From an uncultured Ruminococcus sp. (GTDB lineage: Bacteria; Bacillota; Clostridia; Lachnospirales; Lachnospiraceae): a stretch of DNA of 64,000 nt. The position numbers were made by a program, and so were the translations under genes. How positions within the stretch are numbered: the stretch's first letter is position 1; every line of letters starts with the position of its first letter. Below the pieces are notes generated by a model. It had not been told where the DNA came from, searched no databases, and saw only the letters and a list, made by a program, of their open reading frames with translations. The DNA lies in assembly GCA_900066355.1 (NCBI GenBank), contig FMEL01000006.1, forward strand, positions 124,001 through 188,000, written 5' to 3'. This document shows, one piece after another, positions 51,434 through 59,822 of the stretch.

Positions 51434-53374
51434 ATGGCAATGACATCTATATATTACACAGAATGTGGTCACTGGGGAAGACGCGACCTTAGTGGAAGTA
51501 GCAGAAGCAGAGAACGATATGCTGAATCCCTCGGCGAAGGTGAACTTTGTCCGGATTGCAAGAGAGAAGCTCTGCTGAAGAAAAGAGAAGCTGAAGTAGC
51601 AGAAGCTGTGAAAGCAGCAGAAGAAAAGAACTGGCCAGATTTACTCGGGTCAGAGAAACAGATAGCCTGGGCGACGACGATAAGAGCTCAGGTTGTCAAT
51701 GGAGACAAAGATAATTATTGCTTTATCTATAAAGATAAAGTTTACAAACTTAAAAGAGAAGCTGTATCCGGGATTGTAGAGTCAGTTCTTATTAAGGAAA
51801 AGATCGATTCGAAATTTTGGATTGATAATAGAAATAACATAGAAGCAATTCGTCAGAAAGCTGTTAAAGAATTTTCTGATAAATATGCAGATGAATTTAC
51901 AGAAATTTTGAAAGCAGCGGAAGAAATTGAGCCGAAAAATTTAAAATATATGAGTCGCATATACGGTTTAGGCGCTGCAAGTATAAAAGAAGCTGTTGTT
52001 GCATCAATCACACCGATTCCTGGAACAGATAATTATAGCGAAAAGGTGGAAGGAAAAGTTATCAATCTGTTTATATCTTCAAGGGGCGAAATCGACGCAG
52101 AAGAATTATACAATGAATCTTTTGAAATTCCGCAGATAATCAAAAAGATCAAACGCGAAATGAGAGCGGCTGATAAGGAAGATCTTTATGTCAAATTAGC
52201 TGTAGCATTCTTGGAAATGGGAATGGCGATTTACTTTGACTGGATAGAGGAAAATGAAGCAGGAAATATAGTAAGGGTCTATGAAAAAGAAAAGGAGTTG
52301 AGAGACAAGGCCTTAAAACTTGCTATGCCTAGCCAGGCGGAAGAAACGGTAAACCTTCTGGTTATTCCAGATAATAGAACTGAAAATAGGGTAGTTGATA
52401 TAAGCATTAGCAGTAATGCAAAAGAAGTCGTTATCCCGGTAATTGATGAACCTGGATTTAGAAAGATAGCAAGCGGTCTTGGCTTTATATGGAGTCCCGG
52501 ATATTTTTCTAAAAAGATTGGTCTCAAGACAGGAAAAGCTTCTGATCTGATTGCAGAAGCAGGGGCTGCATATTTAAAAAATGGTTATGCAGTGGAATTT
52601 CCAGACGCTGAAAGCAAGAAGAAAGCAGAAGATGGAGATTATGAGAGAGATATTTTAAACAGCGTTAAGTATAGTCCTAAGATTAATAAGCTGCTTATAT
52701 ACACAAGATTCTATGAAGACTGTGATGCTGACGCACTTAAAACGATCTGCAGGAAAACACGTGGCTCTGAATATCATTGGAGCAGGGTTGCAGTGCCTCT
52801 TAGTGCAGCAGATATGGTTTTAGATTACGCAAAAAAGAATGACTATACTGTTTGTGGGTCTGCAAAAGAAGCAATAGAAGGGGAAAAGGCGTATATTGAG
52901 TCAAAAGAATTTGGTGAGGAGTACATCTTGTGTACTATACCAGACAAACTTATCGAAAAATATCCATCTTTACTTAAAAATATTAAATTTACTGGTAAAG
53001 AAGAAAAGGATGATATCGGTTTTGTCTCAGTGCATGTTGACAGGACTTTTGATGACGAAAAAATTTCTCTTTCTTATAGTCTTATGGAAATGAAGTATAA
53101 AGATTATAAAAAGTGGAATTCGAGTCATGAAGAATCTGAACAGTTAATCCTTGCCGGCTATGATGAAGAAACAAAGATTGCAAGAGTGTATGTACCCGAT
53201 AAACGGAAAAAAGATCTTGAACCGGATCCAGAGACCTTGAAGAAGTACGGTGACAGAAATAAGCAAATATATCTTGTAAAAGAAGGATATGTAAAAGAAG
53301 CAATCCTTTCTGTACCGGAAGTTATTGATGCGGATGCATTAGAAGTGGAGGTGCCGAAATGTCTACAGAATTAA
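51434..53374 (+). CDS. Large unknown protein with N-terminal zinc-ribbon-like motif and W-motif repeats
   Basis: A 646-residue protein with AAGGAGG eight bases before ATG. The N-terminus has C11-x-H13 and C39-x2-C42, a possible zinc ribbon, then a Lys/Glu/Ala helix and 'DLLGSEKQIAWATTIRAQV' (near 70-88), a phrase shared by many phage or ICE unknowns. Two segments look alike: 'FRKIASGLGFIWSPGYFSKK' (near 340-360) and 'LKTICRKTRGSEYHWSRVAV' (near 430-450), each with a W-S core, reminiscent of the HARP segments that accompany SNF2-type annealing helicases. It overlaps the SNF2-like gene by 16 bases, so I suggest a partner of that helicase; this is inference. Confidence 0.65.
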   Translation: MAMTSIYYTECGHWGRRDLSGSSRSRERYAESLGEGELCPDCKREALLKKREAEVAEAVKAAEEKNWPDLLGSEKQIAWATTIRAQVVNGDKDNYCFIYKDKVYKLKREAVSGIVESVLIKEKIDSKFWIDNRNNIEAIRQKAVKEFSDKYADEFTEILKAAEEIEPKNLKYMSRIYGLGAASIKEAVVASITPIPGTDNYSEKVEGKVINLFISSRGEIDAEELYNESFEIPQIIKKIKREMRAADKEDLYVKLAVAFLEMGMAIYFDWIEENEAGNIVRVYEKEKELRDKALKLAMPSQAEETVNLLVIPDNRTENRVVDISISSNAKEVVIPVIDEPGFRKIASGLGFIWSPGYFSKKIGLKTGKASDLIAEAGAAYLKNGYAVEFPDAESKKKAEDGDYERDILNSVKYSPKINKLLIYTRFYEDCDADALKTICRKTRGSEYHWSRVAVPLSAADMVLDYAKKNDYTVCGSAKEAIEGEKAYIESKEFGEEYILCTIPDKLIEKYPSLLKNIKFTGKEEKDDIGFVSVHVDRTFDDEKISLSYSLMEMKYKDYKKWNSSHEESEQLILAGYDEETKIARVYVPDKRKKDLEPDPETLKKYGDRNKQIYLVKEGYVKEAILSVPEVIDADALEVEVPKCLQN

Positions 53375-54651
53375 AGCTTACACAGCAGCAGGCGGAAGCC
53401 ATAGGGCAGTTTCAGAAGTTAAAAGTGGGAGCACTTTTTATGAGGCCTGGGTGCGGGAAAACCCGCACCGCCGTTGAATTAGTAAATTACAATCATCCGG
53501 ACTACCTTCTTTATATTACTCCACACAGCACAATCAGTAATATTCAGGATGAGTTGAATAAATGGGGCGTTGATTGTAAGTACGACGTAATCGGATATGA
53601 GACCTTGGCAAGTAGTGACAAGACTTACTCCGCGTATATGAAGAAAGTCGCCGAGCTGAAAGAAGCCGGAAAGAAAATGTTTATCATTGCAGATGAGAGC
53701 ATTTTTATTAAAAGTGGAAAAAGCAAAAGGACTCGAAGAAGTAAGGAAATCAGAAGGTATTTCGACTATGCTTTGATCCTGAATGGAACGCCGATCGTAA
53801 AGAATGAATGGGATCTGTTTAATCAGATGGACTTTCTTTCGGAGAGTATCTTACAGATGAACTCATATGAATTTATCCATAAGTTTTTTGTTGAGCATGC
53901 AGAAAAAAGACATGGAAGAGTACACCGCTGGTATACCTTCTACGAGCCAAATAGACCGGCTCTTACAAAATTATGTCAACCATATGTTTTTCAGGCTGAT
54001 CTTGAGTTTAAGCATGAAGAGTCAGAAGAAGTTTCGTGGATCATCTGTGATTCAAATGAGTATGAAAGCGCATACGAACAATGGTCTTACGACTACGATT
54101 GGGGTAACACGGATAATATAGTATCACTTTTCGGAGAACTGCAGCGTATAGCAGCGGTTGCACCAGAAAAGAACAAAGAAGTTGCAGAATATATAGAAGG
54201 CAAGCCTGTTATATGCTTTTGCAATTATCTGGAAGAAATACGACAGATTCAAAAAAATCTGAATGGTGAATGTTACGTTATAACTGGAGAAACAAAGACA
54301 AAAGTACGTGACGCTCAGATGAAAGATTTTAAAGAAAAAATGGACAAGCCTATGATAATGACCTTAGGAGTTGGATCCTTTTCCTTAAACCTTCAGTTTT
54401 GCAATGAGATTGTTTACAGCAGCATTTCTTTTAACTATGGAAAAATGGAACAGTCCCGATACAGGATAAAACGAACCGGTCAAGAAAGAGAGGTTGAATA
54501 TACGTATATCTTAGGTGATTTCGGTATAAACAACATGATGTTCGCTAATATCGACGGAAAGGAATCTTTGGCCGAGATTGTTAAAAGGCTTTTACAGAAA
54601 AAAGACATCGATGAGTTTAAAGAAGAGCTTAGAAAGGAGCTGGGAGCATGA
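53359..54651 (+). CDS. SNF2-like superfamily 2 helicase/ATPase
   Basis: A compact 430-residue SF2 protein with GGAGG before ATG 53359. Walker A is 'MRPGCGKTRTA' (Lys34), motif II reads IIADES (110-114) in place of DEAH, motif III 'LNGTPI' (141-146). The second RecA domain has 'PVICFCNYLEEI', 'YVITGETKTKVRD', 'GVGSFSLNLQFCNEIVYSS' and a motif VI-like 'QSRYRIKRTGQ', which marks the SNF2 branch (Q..R.HRIGQ). It should translocate on double-stranded DNA. Placed between the W-motif protein and the PP-loop/ParB/methyltransferase genes, it may remodel DNA for modification or replication. Confidence 0.85.
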   Translation: MSTELKLTQQQAEAIGQFQKLKVGALFMRPGCGKTRTAVELVNYNHPDYLLYITPHSTISNIQDELNKWGVDCKYDVIGYETLASSDKTYSAYMKKVAELKEAGKKMFIIADESIFIKSGKSKRTRRSKEIRRYFDYALILNGTPIVKNEWDLFNQMDFLSESILQMNSYEFIHKFFVEHAEKRHGRVHRWYTFYEPNRPALTKLCQPYVFQADLEFKHEESEEVSWIICDSNEYESAYEQWSYDYDWGNTDNIVSLFGELQRIAAVAPEKNKEVAEYIEGKPVICFCNYLEEIRQIQKNLNGECYVITGETKTKVRDAQMKDFKEKMDKPMIMTLGVGSFSLNLQFCNEIVYSSISFNYGKMEQSRYRIKRTGQEREVEYTYILGDFGINNMMFANIDGKESLAEIVKRLLQKKDIDEFKEELRKELGA

Positions 54652-55667
54652 TTTATTTAGGACTCAGGAATACGGAAAAACAGAAGATCATCATTGATTA
54701 TATCAGACAGAATGACATCAGGCACGTGGTGATCTTTTCTGGCGAAATCGGCGGACAGATTGGTAAGAAATCTGTCCGGGCACCCTCCAGAGCATTCCAT
54801 CTGGATATTGAAGAGATTGGAAGAAATACAGAGCTGGAAGTCATCCCGTATCAGTACGGGGCAGATGCTCCAAATTCCGTATCAGACAGGACGATTGAAC
54901 AGTTCGGATGGGCAGAAAGTATTATGTACCGTGTATTTTACAATTTGCTCGGCAGGATCGATAACAGCTATTTAATTATTTACAATGAATTTATGAGAAA
55001 CAAAAACAGAAGTTCTTTGGAATATAACTGTGTTGCTAAGTACAGCACCCAGACAGAACATAGACTTGTATTTGAATATTTTCCGATCATTGACGAAATT
55101 GAAGATTTTATGATTTTGGCTGATTTGGATAGTGGACAGGCATATAAGGGAATCGGAGTTAATGATTTCAATTTTGAAAATATTAAGATTTCCGGAAACA
55201 GAAGAGAAATTGAAGTAAATGAGATAAAGGTACCGATTATTGAGAAAGACAAGTTAGCGTATAGAAAGAAAGCATTGAGCTTATTTGATAATTTAGGAAA
55301 TAAAGACCCGGATACAGTACCTAGAGAATTGCACATTTGGAGTGGAAAACTGAAGAAATCAGCGATTGATCCGGAGCAGCAGTATATAGCAAGAAACGCA
55401 AGGTTTAAGTTACCGAATGTAACTACATATAAGGAAGTACAGTTTGGCGATTATGTATTAATCGATTTTCCGGCAAGGCAGCTGGAACTGAATGATTATT
55501 TGAGAATAACCGGAAATGAACAGTTGAATTATCTGTCATCCGGATTACCTATAGATAAAGTTTATCTGCAGCAGGTGCAGGAGCTAAGAGAGAGGAGTGA
55601 CGTGATTTATGGCAAAGCAGGTATATATGCCGGAGAATGTAAAGGAAGCACTGTTCCAGCGGCTTAA
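54648..55667 (+). CDS. Unknown element protein between helicase and PP-loop enzyme
   Basis: A 339-residue protein overlapping the helicase gene by four bases and the next gene by 59 bases. The first 40 residues ('IDYIRQNDIRHVVIFSGE') look like an alpha/beta nucleotide-binding start but without a P-loop. The middle has 'SYLIIYNEFMRNKNRSSLEY' (near 105-124), where N-E-F-M-R and the following 'YNCVAKYSTQTEHRLVFEYFP' resemble the style of a polymerase or nuclease core; this is only an impression. No confident family. Its tight coupling to the IbrA-like gene suggests common function. Confidence 0.6.
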   Translation: MIYLGLRNTEKQKIIIDYIRQNDIRHVVIFSGEIGGQIGKKSVRAPSRAFHLDIEEIGRNTELEVIPYQYGADAPNSVSDRTIEQFGWAESIMYRVFYNLLGRIDNSYLIIYNEFMRNKNRSSLEYNCVAKYSTQTEHRLVFEYFPIIDEIEDFMILADLDSGQAYKGIGVNDFNFENIKISGNRREIEVNEIKVPIIEKDKLAYRKKALSLFDNLGNKDPDTVPRELHIWSGKLKKSAIDPEQQYIARNARFKLPNVTTYKEVQFGDYVLIDFPARQLELNDYLRITGNEQLNYLSSGLPIDKVYLQQVQELRERSDVIYGKAGIYAGECKGSTVPAA

Positions 55668-56736
55668 TTACATTTTTGATGAGTTTGATAACATTCAGGT
55701 CTCCATTTCCGGAGGTAAGGACAGCACGGTTCTTGCATGGGCGGCTTTACAGGTCGCCCGGGAACGTGGTCGTAAGATCGGGATTTTCTTCCTTGATGAG
55801 GAAGTAGTCTATCAGTCCACTGTGGAACAGGTCCGGTATCTAATGACACTGTATCCGGAGAACACTATAAAGCAGTGGCTGCAGTTCCCGTTTAAACTCA
55901 CAAATGCAACTTCGTTTTCAGATTCCCAGTTGATTTGCTGGGAGCCTGGAAAGTCCAAGAGCTGGATGAGGCATAAGGAACCGGACAGTATTAAGGCGAA
56001 ACCGTGGTCGGAAGAGTCTGAAACGGTCGGAAACAAGACAAAAGGCTTCGGGTTTTACGATGTGATTGATAACTGGGAACGTATCCATCCGGGAACTGCA
56101 TTCCTGGTAGGCTGCAGGGCAACAGAGTCTCCGAACCGGTACAGGGCAGTGGTCAAGAATCCTGGATACAAGAGTTGTTACTGGAGCACGAAACTGAAGA
56201 AATCACCCGGAAGTGCCACGTTTTACCCGTTGTACGATTGGAATTTTCACGATGTATGGAAGTTTATCGCAGAAAATAATATCAGATACAGCAAGATCTA
56301 TGATTACCAGTATAAGAAGGGTATGGGTATGCAGGAAATCCGGGTATCTTCCTTGATTCATGAAAAATCCTTTAAGGCACTGGTGGAATTACCGGAATTT
56401 GAACCGAAAACGTTTGACAGGCTGCTGAAACGTATCGATGGCATTCAGGTCGGCAATTTGTATGGAAAAGATGCACTTCTCTTAAAATGCCGGAAGCTGC
56501 CGCCGAATTTTAAAAACTGGATGGAATACAGGGACTTTCTCCTGCAGACCTATCCGGATGAAAGCAAAAAGTGGATCTTTGAGAAAAGATACAGCAACCA
56601 GTTAAACAACAACTATGTAGCCCGGCAGCAGTGCCGCCAGTTGATACTGGATGACTACGAGAACAACCTGCCGATCCGGAATATTCCGGATCCGAGAGAT
56701 GAGAAGATTAAGAAATGGAGGGAAATTTTGTTATGA
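55609..56736 (+). CDS. IbrA-like PP-loop ATPase (PAPS-reductase/DUF3440 type)
   Basis: The 375-residue protein has the PP-loop motif SGGKDS at 34-39 ('VSISGGKDSTVLAW') and 'FLDEEVVYQST' (near 64-74) as in adenylyl-sulfate/PAPS reductase-fold proteins. The following 'FLVGCRATESPNRYR' and 'FYPLYDWNFHDVWKFIAENN' agree with the IbrA/DUF3440 group. It activates a substrate by adenylation; the group also includes DndC-like sulfur-modification enzymes, but this protein lacks an obvious multi-cysteine cluster. Its stop overlaps the ParB-like gene start, the same order as the ibrAB pair of E. coli prophages. Confidence 0.85.
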   Translation: MAKQVYMPENVKEALFQRLNYIFDEFDNIQVSISGGKDSTVLAWAALQVARERGRKIGIFFLDEEVVYQSTVEQVRYLMTLYPENTIKQWLQFPFKLTNATSFSDSQLICWEPGKSKSWMRHKEPDSIKAKPWSEESETVGNKTKGFGFYDVIDNWERIHPGTAFLVGCRATESPNRYRAVVKNPGYKSCYWSTKLKKSPGSATFYPLYDWNFHDVWKFIAENNIRYSKIYDYQYKKGMGMQEIRVSSLIHEKSFKALVELPEFEPKTFDRLLKRIDGIQVGNLYGKDALLLKCRKLPPNFKNWMEYRDFLLQTYPDESKKWIFEKRYSNQLNNNYVARQQCRQLILDDYENNLPIRNIPDPRDEKIKKWREILL

Positions 56737-57269
56737 ATGCTGTACCAACAATTAAGACAAAGAAAGGCATTATCAAATTGCCTTGCATGATGCCGGTATT
56801 AGTACCTATGGAGAAAGTTATGGCTAACAACTACAATCCAAACCATGTATCTGAAAACAATATGTTGCTGCTCCTGCAGTCCATTATTGATAACGGATTC
56901 TGTTTTCCAGTAGTAACAATTTATGATTCTGAAATTGACCGTTATGTTGTAATTGACGGATTCCATAGATACCTGATCTTTAAGGATTATCTGGAAGCGG
57001 ATTGTATTCCGGTAGTAATTCTGGAGCACACCCTGGCCGAAAGAATGGCTGCAACTGTACAGTTTAATAGGGCAAGAGGTGTACACCAGACAGACCTTAT
57101 GGGAGACCTGGTCCAGGCACTGGTTCAGCAGGGACTCACAGACGATGAAATCGCACAGCATCTGGGGATGAGCATGGAAGAGGTTTACAGACTCAAACAG
57201 ATCACCGGTATTGCGGCACTGTTTACAAATCAGCTTTACTCCAAGAGCTGGGAAATGAGGGAGGAATAA
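56733..57269 (+). CDS. IbrB-like ParB/sulfiredoxin-fold protein
   Basis: I choose ATG 56733, which overlaps the PP-loop stop (ATGA) and follows GGAGGG (56717-56722) at a suitable distance; the frame is open six codons further. The 178-residue protein has a ParB/Srx domain ('NNMLLLLQSIIDNGFCFPVV', then 'VVIDGFHRYLIF' in place of the GERRxRA box) and a helix-turn-helix ('LTDDEIAQHLGMSMEEVYRL', near 135-154). The fold binds nucleotides, and some members cut or modify DNA or transfer phosphate. In E. coli IbrB works with IbrA in an undefined way. It is followed after two bases by a DNA methyltransferase. Confidence 0.85.
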   Translation: MNAVPTIKTKKGIIKLPCMMPVLVPMEKVMANNYNPNHVSENNMLLLLQSIIDNGFCFPVVTIYDSEIDRYVVIDGFHRYLIFKDYLEADCIPVVILEHTLAERMAATVQFNRARGVHQTDLMGDLVQALVQQGLTDDEIAQHLGMSMEEVYRLKQITGIAALFTNQLYSKSWEMREE

Positions 57270-57271
57270 TC

Positions 57272-57907
57272 ATGAGAGTAAATTCTGAAAAATGGGAATA
57301 TGGTGGATTGTATAAGAAGTACGACATGGATGGTATCATCCGTGTAGGTACTGGTGAAGTAAAGGTACACGATATCTACGAAGATATTCCGGACTTTATG
57401 AAAAAGGCAGACTGCCTGTTTGTTGATCCACCGTGCAGCGTTGGAAATCTGAAATGCTTCTATACAAAAGCAGATCGGCATGATTACAGAGATAAATATG
57501 AACCGTTTGTTGACAGACTGTTTACCTATATCGATGAGATTCAGCCGAAATATGTTTATATAGAAGTATTTGCTAGTAACCGTGATTTGATTATGGAAAA
57601 ATGTCGAGAACGTTTCGATAGTGTCCATATCGATGACAGCTTTTATTACCATAGTAGGAAAAATAAATGTTGGATCGTGCGTGCCGGCAGTGAAGAAGCA
57701 CCGCACCCGGATAAGATTATTGATGAAGAGCATTATATTCGCTGGATCTGTAATAATGTTGATTATGGTTGTATTGCCGATCCCTGTATGGGACGCGGTC
57801 TTGTAGGGTTCTATTCTAATCAGGCAGGAAAGACCTTCGTAGGAACAGAACTCAATAAAAAACGTCTGGCCGTTTTGATGGAACGTATACGGACCGGAAA
57901 GTTATGA
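57272..57907 (+). CDS. Small N6-adenine/N4-cytosine-type DNA methyltransferase
   Basis: A 211-residue protein with a permuted (beta-class) order: catalytic motif IV DPPC at 52-55 ('LFVDPPCSVGN') comes first, and SAM-binding motif I 'IADPCMGRGLVGFYSN' (Asp170) near the C-terminus, with 'FVGTELNKKRL' as motif II. That is the arrangement of amino-methyltransferases. DPPC is a less common form of DPPW/NPPY. There is little room for a target recognition domain (between 60 and 165), so specificity may come from partners such as the ParB-like or SNF2-like protein. No restriction gene is adjacent. Confidence 0.85.
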   Translation: MRVNSEKWEYGGLYKKYDMDGIIRVGTGEVKVHDIYEDIPDFMKKADCLFVDPPCSVGNLKCFYTKADRHDYRDKYEPFVDRLFTYIDEIQPKYVYIEVFASNRDLIMEKCRERFDSVHIDDSFYYHSRKNKCWIVRAGSEEAPHPDKIIDEEHYIRWICNNVDYGCIADPCMGRGLVGFYSNQAGKTFVGTELNKKRLAVLMERIRTGKL

Positions 57908-57922
57908 AAGGGGGTGTTGTGT

Positions 57923-58318
57923 ATGATGGTAAAGAAGAAGGAGTTTTACTGTAATTTAGGCGTGCAGACTGGTTATGCGGAGATAAATCCTGTTTTGAAG
58001 GCTGTCCGCATGCCGGATGGCACTGTAAACAGCTTCTGTCAGTTTTCGCTGGCTATTCCTGGAGAAAAGATGTCTTACACGATCTTTTGCGTCGGGGAGC
58101 TGGCGCAGCAGTGCGCGGAATATGTGATGCCTGGAGATTATGTCATTGCTTATGGGCGGACAACCTGTAAAAGAGACGGTTCCGGGGTATGTCTGGAGGC
58201 GGTCTCCGTCCTTGATGGAGGGCCTGCGGTGGACATAGAACAGGCCGCAGAAGATGAATTGACGGGTCCTTTACACATAACACTTAGAGGGTCTGGATTC
58301 CATAATATGAAAGAATAG
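57923..58318 (+). CDS. SSB-like OB-fold protein
   Basis: Start taken at ATG 57923, eight bases after AAAGGGGG; 131 residues. The pattern 'SFCQFSLAIP', 'YTIFCVGELAQQCAEYVMPG' and 'DYVIAYGRTTCKRDGSGVCL' follows the strands and helix of single-stranded DNA-binding protein, with the typical 'aGdxVxvxGR' step. It lacks the acidic C-terminal tip of true SSB. It is the last gene of the first element operon. A second, more typical SSB is encoded at 59269, so this one may serve the modification module. Confidence 0.65.
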   Translation: MMVKKKEFYCNLGVQTGYAEINPVLKAVRMPDGTVNSFCQFSLAIPGEKMSYTIFCVGELAQQCAEYVMPGDYVIAYGRTTCKRDGSGVCLEAVSVLDGGPAVDIEQAAEDELTGPLHITLRGSGFHNMKE

Positions 58319-58373
58319 GAGAATTATTTTATAGTTTTTAATAAAAAAAAGATAAAAAAGCATAATAAAACTA

Positions 58374-58402
58374 TTGACAAGAAATGAGACATATGTTATT
58401 AT
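58374..58402 (+). promoter_or_regulatory. Promoter of the XRE regulator, with ACATATGT palindrome
   Basis: Perfect TTGACA (58374-58379), 17-base spacer, TATTAT (58397-58402). ACATATGT (58389-58396) and GTATATGT just downstream overlap the -10 and are possible operators for the encoded regulator. The promoter resembles that at 49513. Confidence 0.7.
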
Positions 58403-58535
58403 GTATATGTAAACAAGAGATGGATAAAACCTCAAAGATTTACAAACACACTTTATTATTATATTATTATTAGGAAAATTAAGGAAATTTAGTAACTTGT
58501 TAACCCGTAACCCATTTTTTGAAAGGAGTATAGAA

Positions 58536-58730
58536 ATGACCGACAGGAAATGGAGTCTGGCAGCATGCCGAGTTAATTCCAGATTAACTCAGAAAGAAGT
58601 TGCAGAAAAGTTGAAAATGTCTCCAGCGACAGTTAATGCGCATGAGACAGGAAAAGTCTCCCCCAAAATGGAGCAGATTAAAAAATACGCGGAACTTTAC
58701 AATGTTCCACTAGAAATCATGGATATCTGA
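58536..58730 (+). CDS. Small XRE-family HTH regulator
   Basis: Started at ATG 58536, seven bases after AAAGGAG, the protein has 64 residues and is little more than one Cro/CI-type helix-turn-helix: 'SRLTQKEVAEKLKMSPATVN' with the recognition helix near residues 29-38, then 'KVSPKMEQIKKYAELYNVPL'. It likely controls the element's own promoters, perhaps those at 49513 and 58374. No sensor or peptidase domain is present. Convincing by motif and start site. Confidence 0.85.
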   Translation: MTDRKWSLAACRVNSRLTQKEVAEKLKMSPATVNAHETGKVSPKMEQIKKYAELYNVPLEIMDI

Positions 58731-58850
58731 TGTAATAATTAGATATACAGCACTTTGAAAACCGAATAAAACATGTTCAGACATTTTATTATATTATTTT
58801 AAGGAACCTTTATAGATACGATCTTATAAACAGATAGTGTCAAAATCAGT

Positions 58851-58883
58851 ACATTTGTCAGTTATCAAGAGACTGACAAATGT
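58851..58883. repeat. Perfect 11-bp inverted repeat
   Basis: ACATTTGTCAG (58851-58861) and CTGACAAATGT (58873-58883), 11-base loop. It lies in the 540-base gap between the XRE gene and SSB and overlaps the start of the doubtful ORF at 58880. It may be an operator or an RNA hairpin. The rest of 58731-59268 is AT-rich with no other clear signal. Confidence 0.75.
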
Positions 58884-59152
58884 CAGAAAAAATCTTAATC
58901 TTGAGTCCGCAGAGACAGTCTGTACAATTTTTTGAACAGGAATTGTACGGGATCTGTAAATATTCTGGATACGGAATTATTCCGCGAAAATCTGGAATAA
59001 ACAAATACAGGTGTACTCTGCAAGGATTTCAGGAAAAAATTAAGATTTTGAATGATTTTGACCTATCTGTTTTTTTTATTCTTTATATATCTATTTTATC
59101 TTATTGTCGAACATCTTCGACGGAACCTCAACTGTTGTATGTGATTTTATGA
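58880..59152 (+). CDS. Doubtful 90-residue ORF
   Basis: An open frame starting inside the inverted repeat, without a ribosome binding site. The product begins MSEKILILSPQRQSVQFF and becomes hydrophobic near residues 62-75 ('LSVFFILYISILSY'). Sequence resembles nothing I know. Listed because it fills most of a long gap; it may be a non-coding stretch. Confidence 0.2.
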   Translation: MSEKILILSPQRQSVQFFEQELYGICKYSGYGIIPRKSGINKYRCTLQGFQEKIKILNDFDLSVFFILYISILSYCRTSSTEPQLLYVIL

Positions 59153-59268
59153 ATTTTCTGTAAGTGTGACAGGACCCTATCAGAAATGACATATATATAT
59201 AAGAGAACTGTTTTACGGTTTTTAAAAATAACCAAAAACTAAATTATTAAAAATTGGAGGACAAAATT

Positions 59269-59805
59269 ATGATTAACTCTATTTCCTTCTCTGGATATCT
59301 GGCACAGGATCCAGTAGTAAGATCACCTCAGGATTCCAACGACACCTTTATCACTTTTTCGGTTTGCGTACATTTTGCAAATGGAGAGGAATTTATTAAC
59401 TGCTGTTCTAATGGAGATGACGCAAAATATTTGGCTCAAAATGCCAAAAAGGGTGACCGTGTATCTGTGTCAGGCAGGCTGAAGCTTAACAAGTGGACTA
59501 ACAGATCAGGTGAAGCTATCCAGAAGCTGGGAGTCCAGACATACGGCGTCGAGTGGGCTCCGAAGGGGGCAGTTGCCAACATGCAGCAGTCACAGCCGCA
59601 GCAGGAGTATCCACAGAGACCGCAGACGCAGCAGGCAGCACCGAGACCACAGCAGAGCTATAACGGACCGCAGGCAGCCCCTGAACCGCCGGCATTCCGC
59701 AACTCCGCACCCTTATATCAGGAGGCTTGCAGAAGCGGGCAGCAGCAGAGACCAAATGCTTACGATGAGAACGGTCGTTTTATTCCAGCACATTTTGACT
59801 ATTGA
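59269..59805 (+). CDS. ssb: Single-stranded DNA-binding protein of the element
   Basis: Start at ATG 59269, nine bases after GGAGG; 178 residues. The OB fold has 'ISFSGYLAQDPVVRSPQDSN' (near 4-23), 'FITFSVCVHF' and 'GDRVSVSGRLKLNKWTNRSG' (near 65-84). Residues about 103-165 are a Gln/Pro-rich linker, repeated QPQ/RPQ-like. The tail ends FIPAHFDY rather than the usual DDDIPF, so interaction with host replication proteins through the SSB tip may be lost. It binds single-stranded DNA during element replication, next to the large helicase. Confidence 0.88.
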   Translation: MINSISFSGYLAQDPVVRSPQDSNDTFITFSVCVHFANGEEFINCCSNGDDAKYLAQNAKKGDRVSVSGRLKLNKWTNRSGEAIQKLGVQTYGVEWAPKGAVANMQQSQPQQEYPQRPQTQQAAPRPQQSYNGPQAAPEPPAFRNSAPLYQEACRSGQQQRPNAYDENGRFIPAHFDY

Positions 59806-59822
59806 TAAACAGGAGGTTTGAC

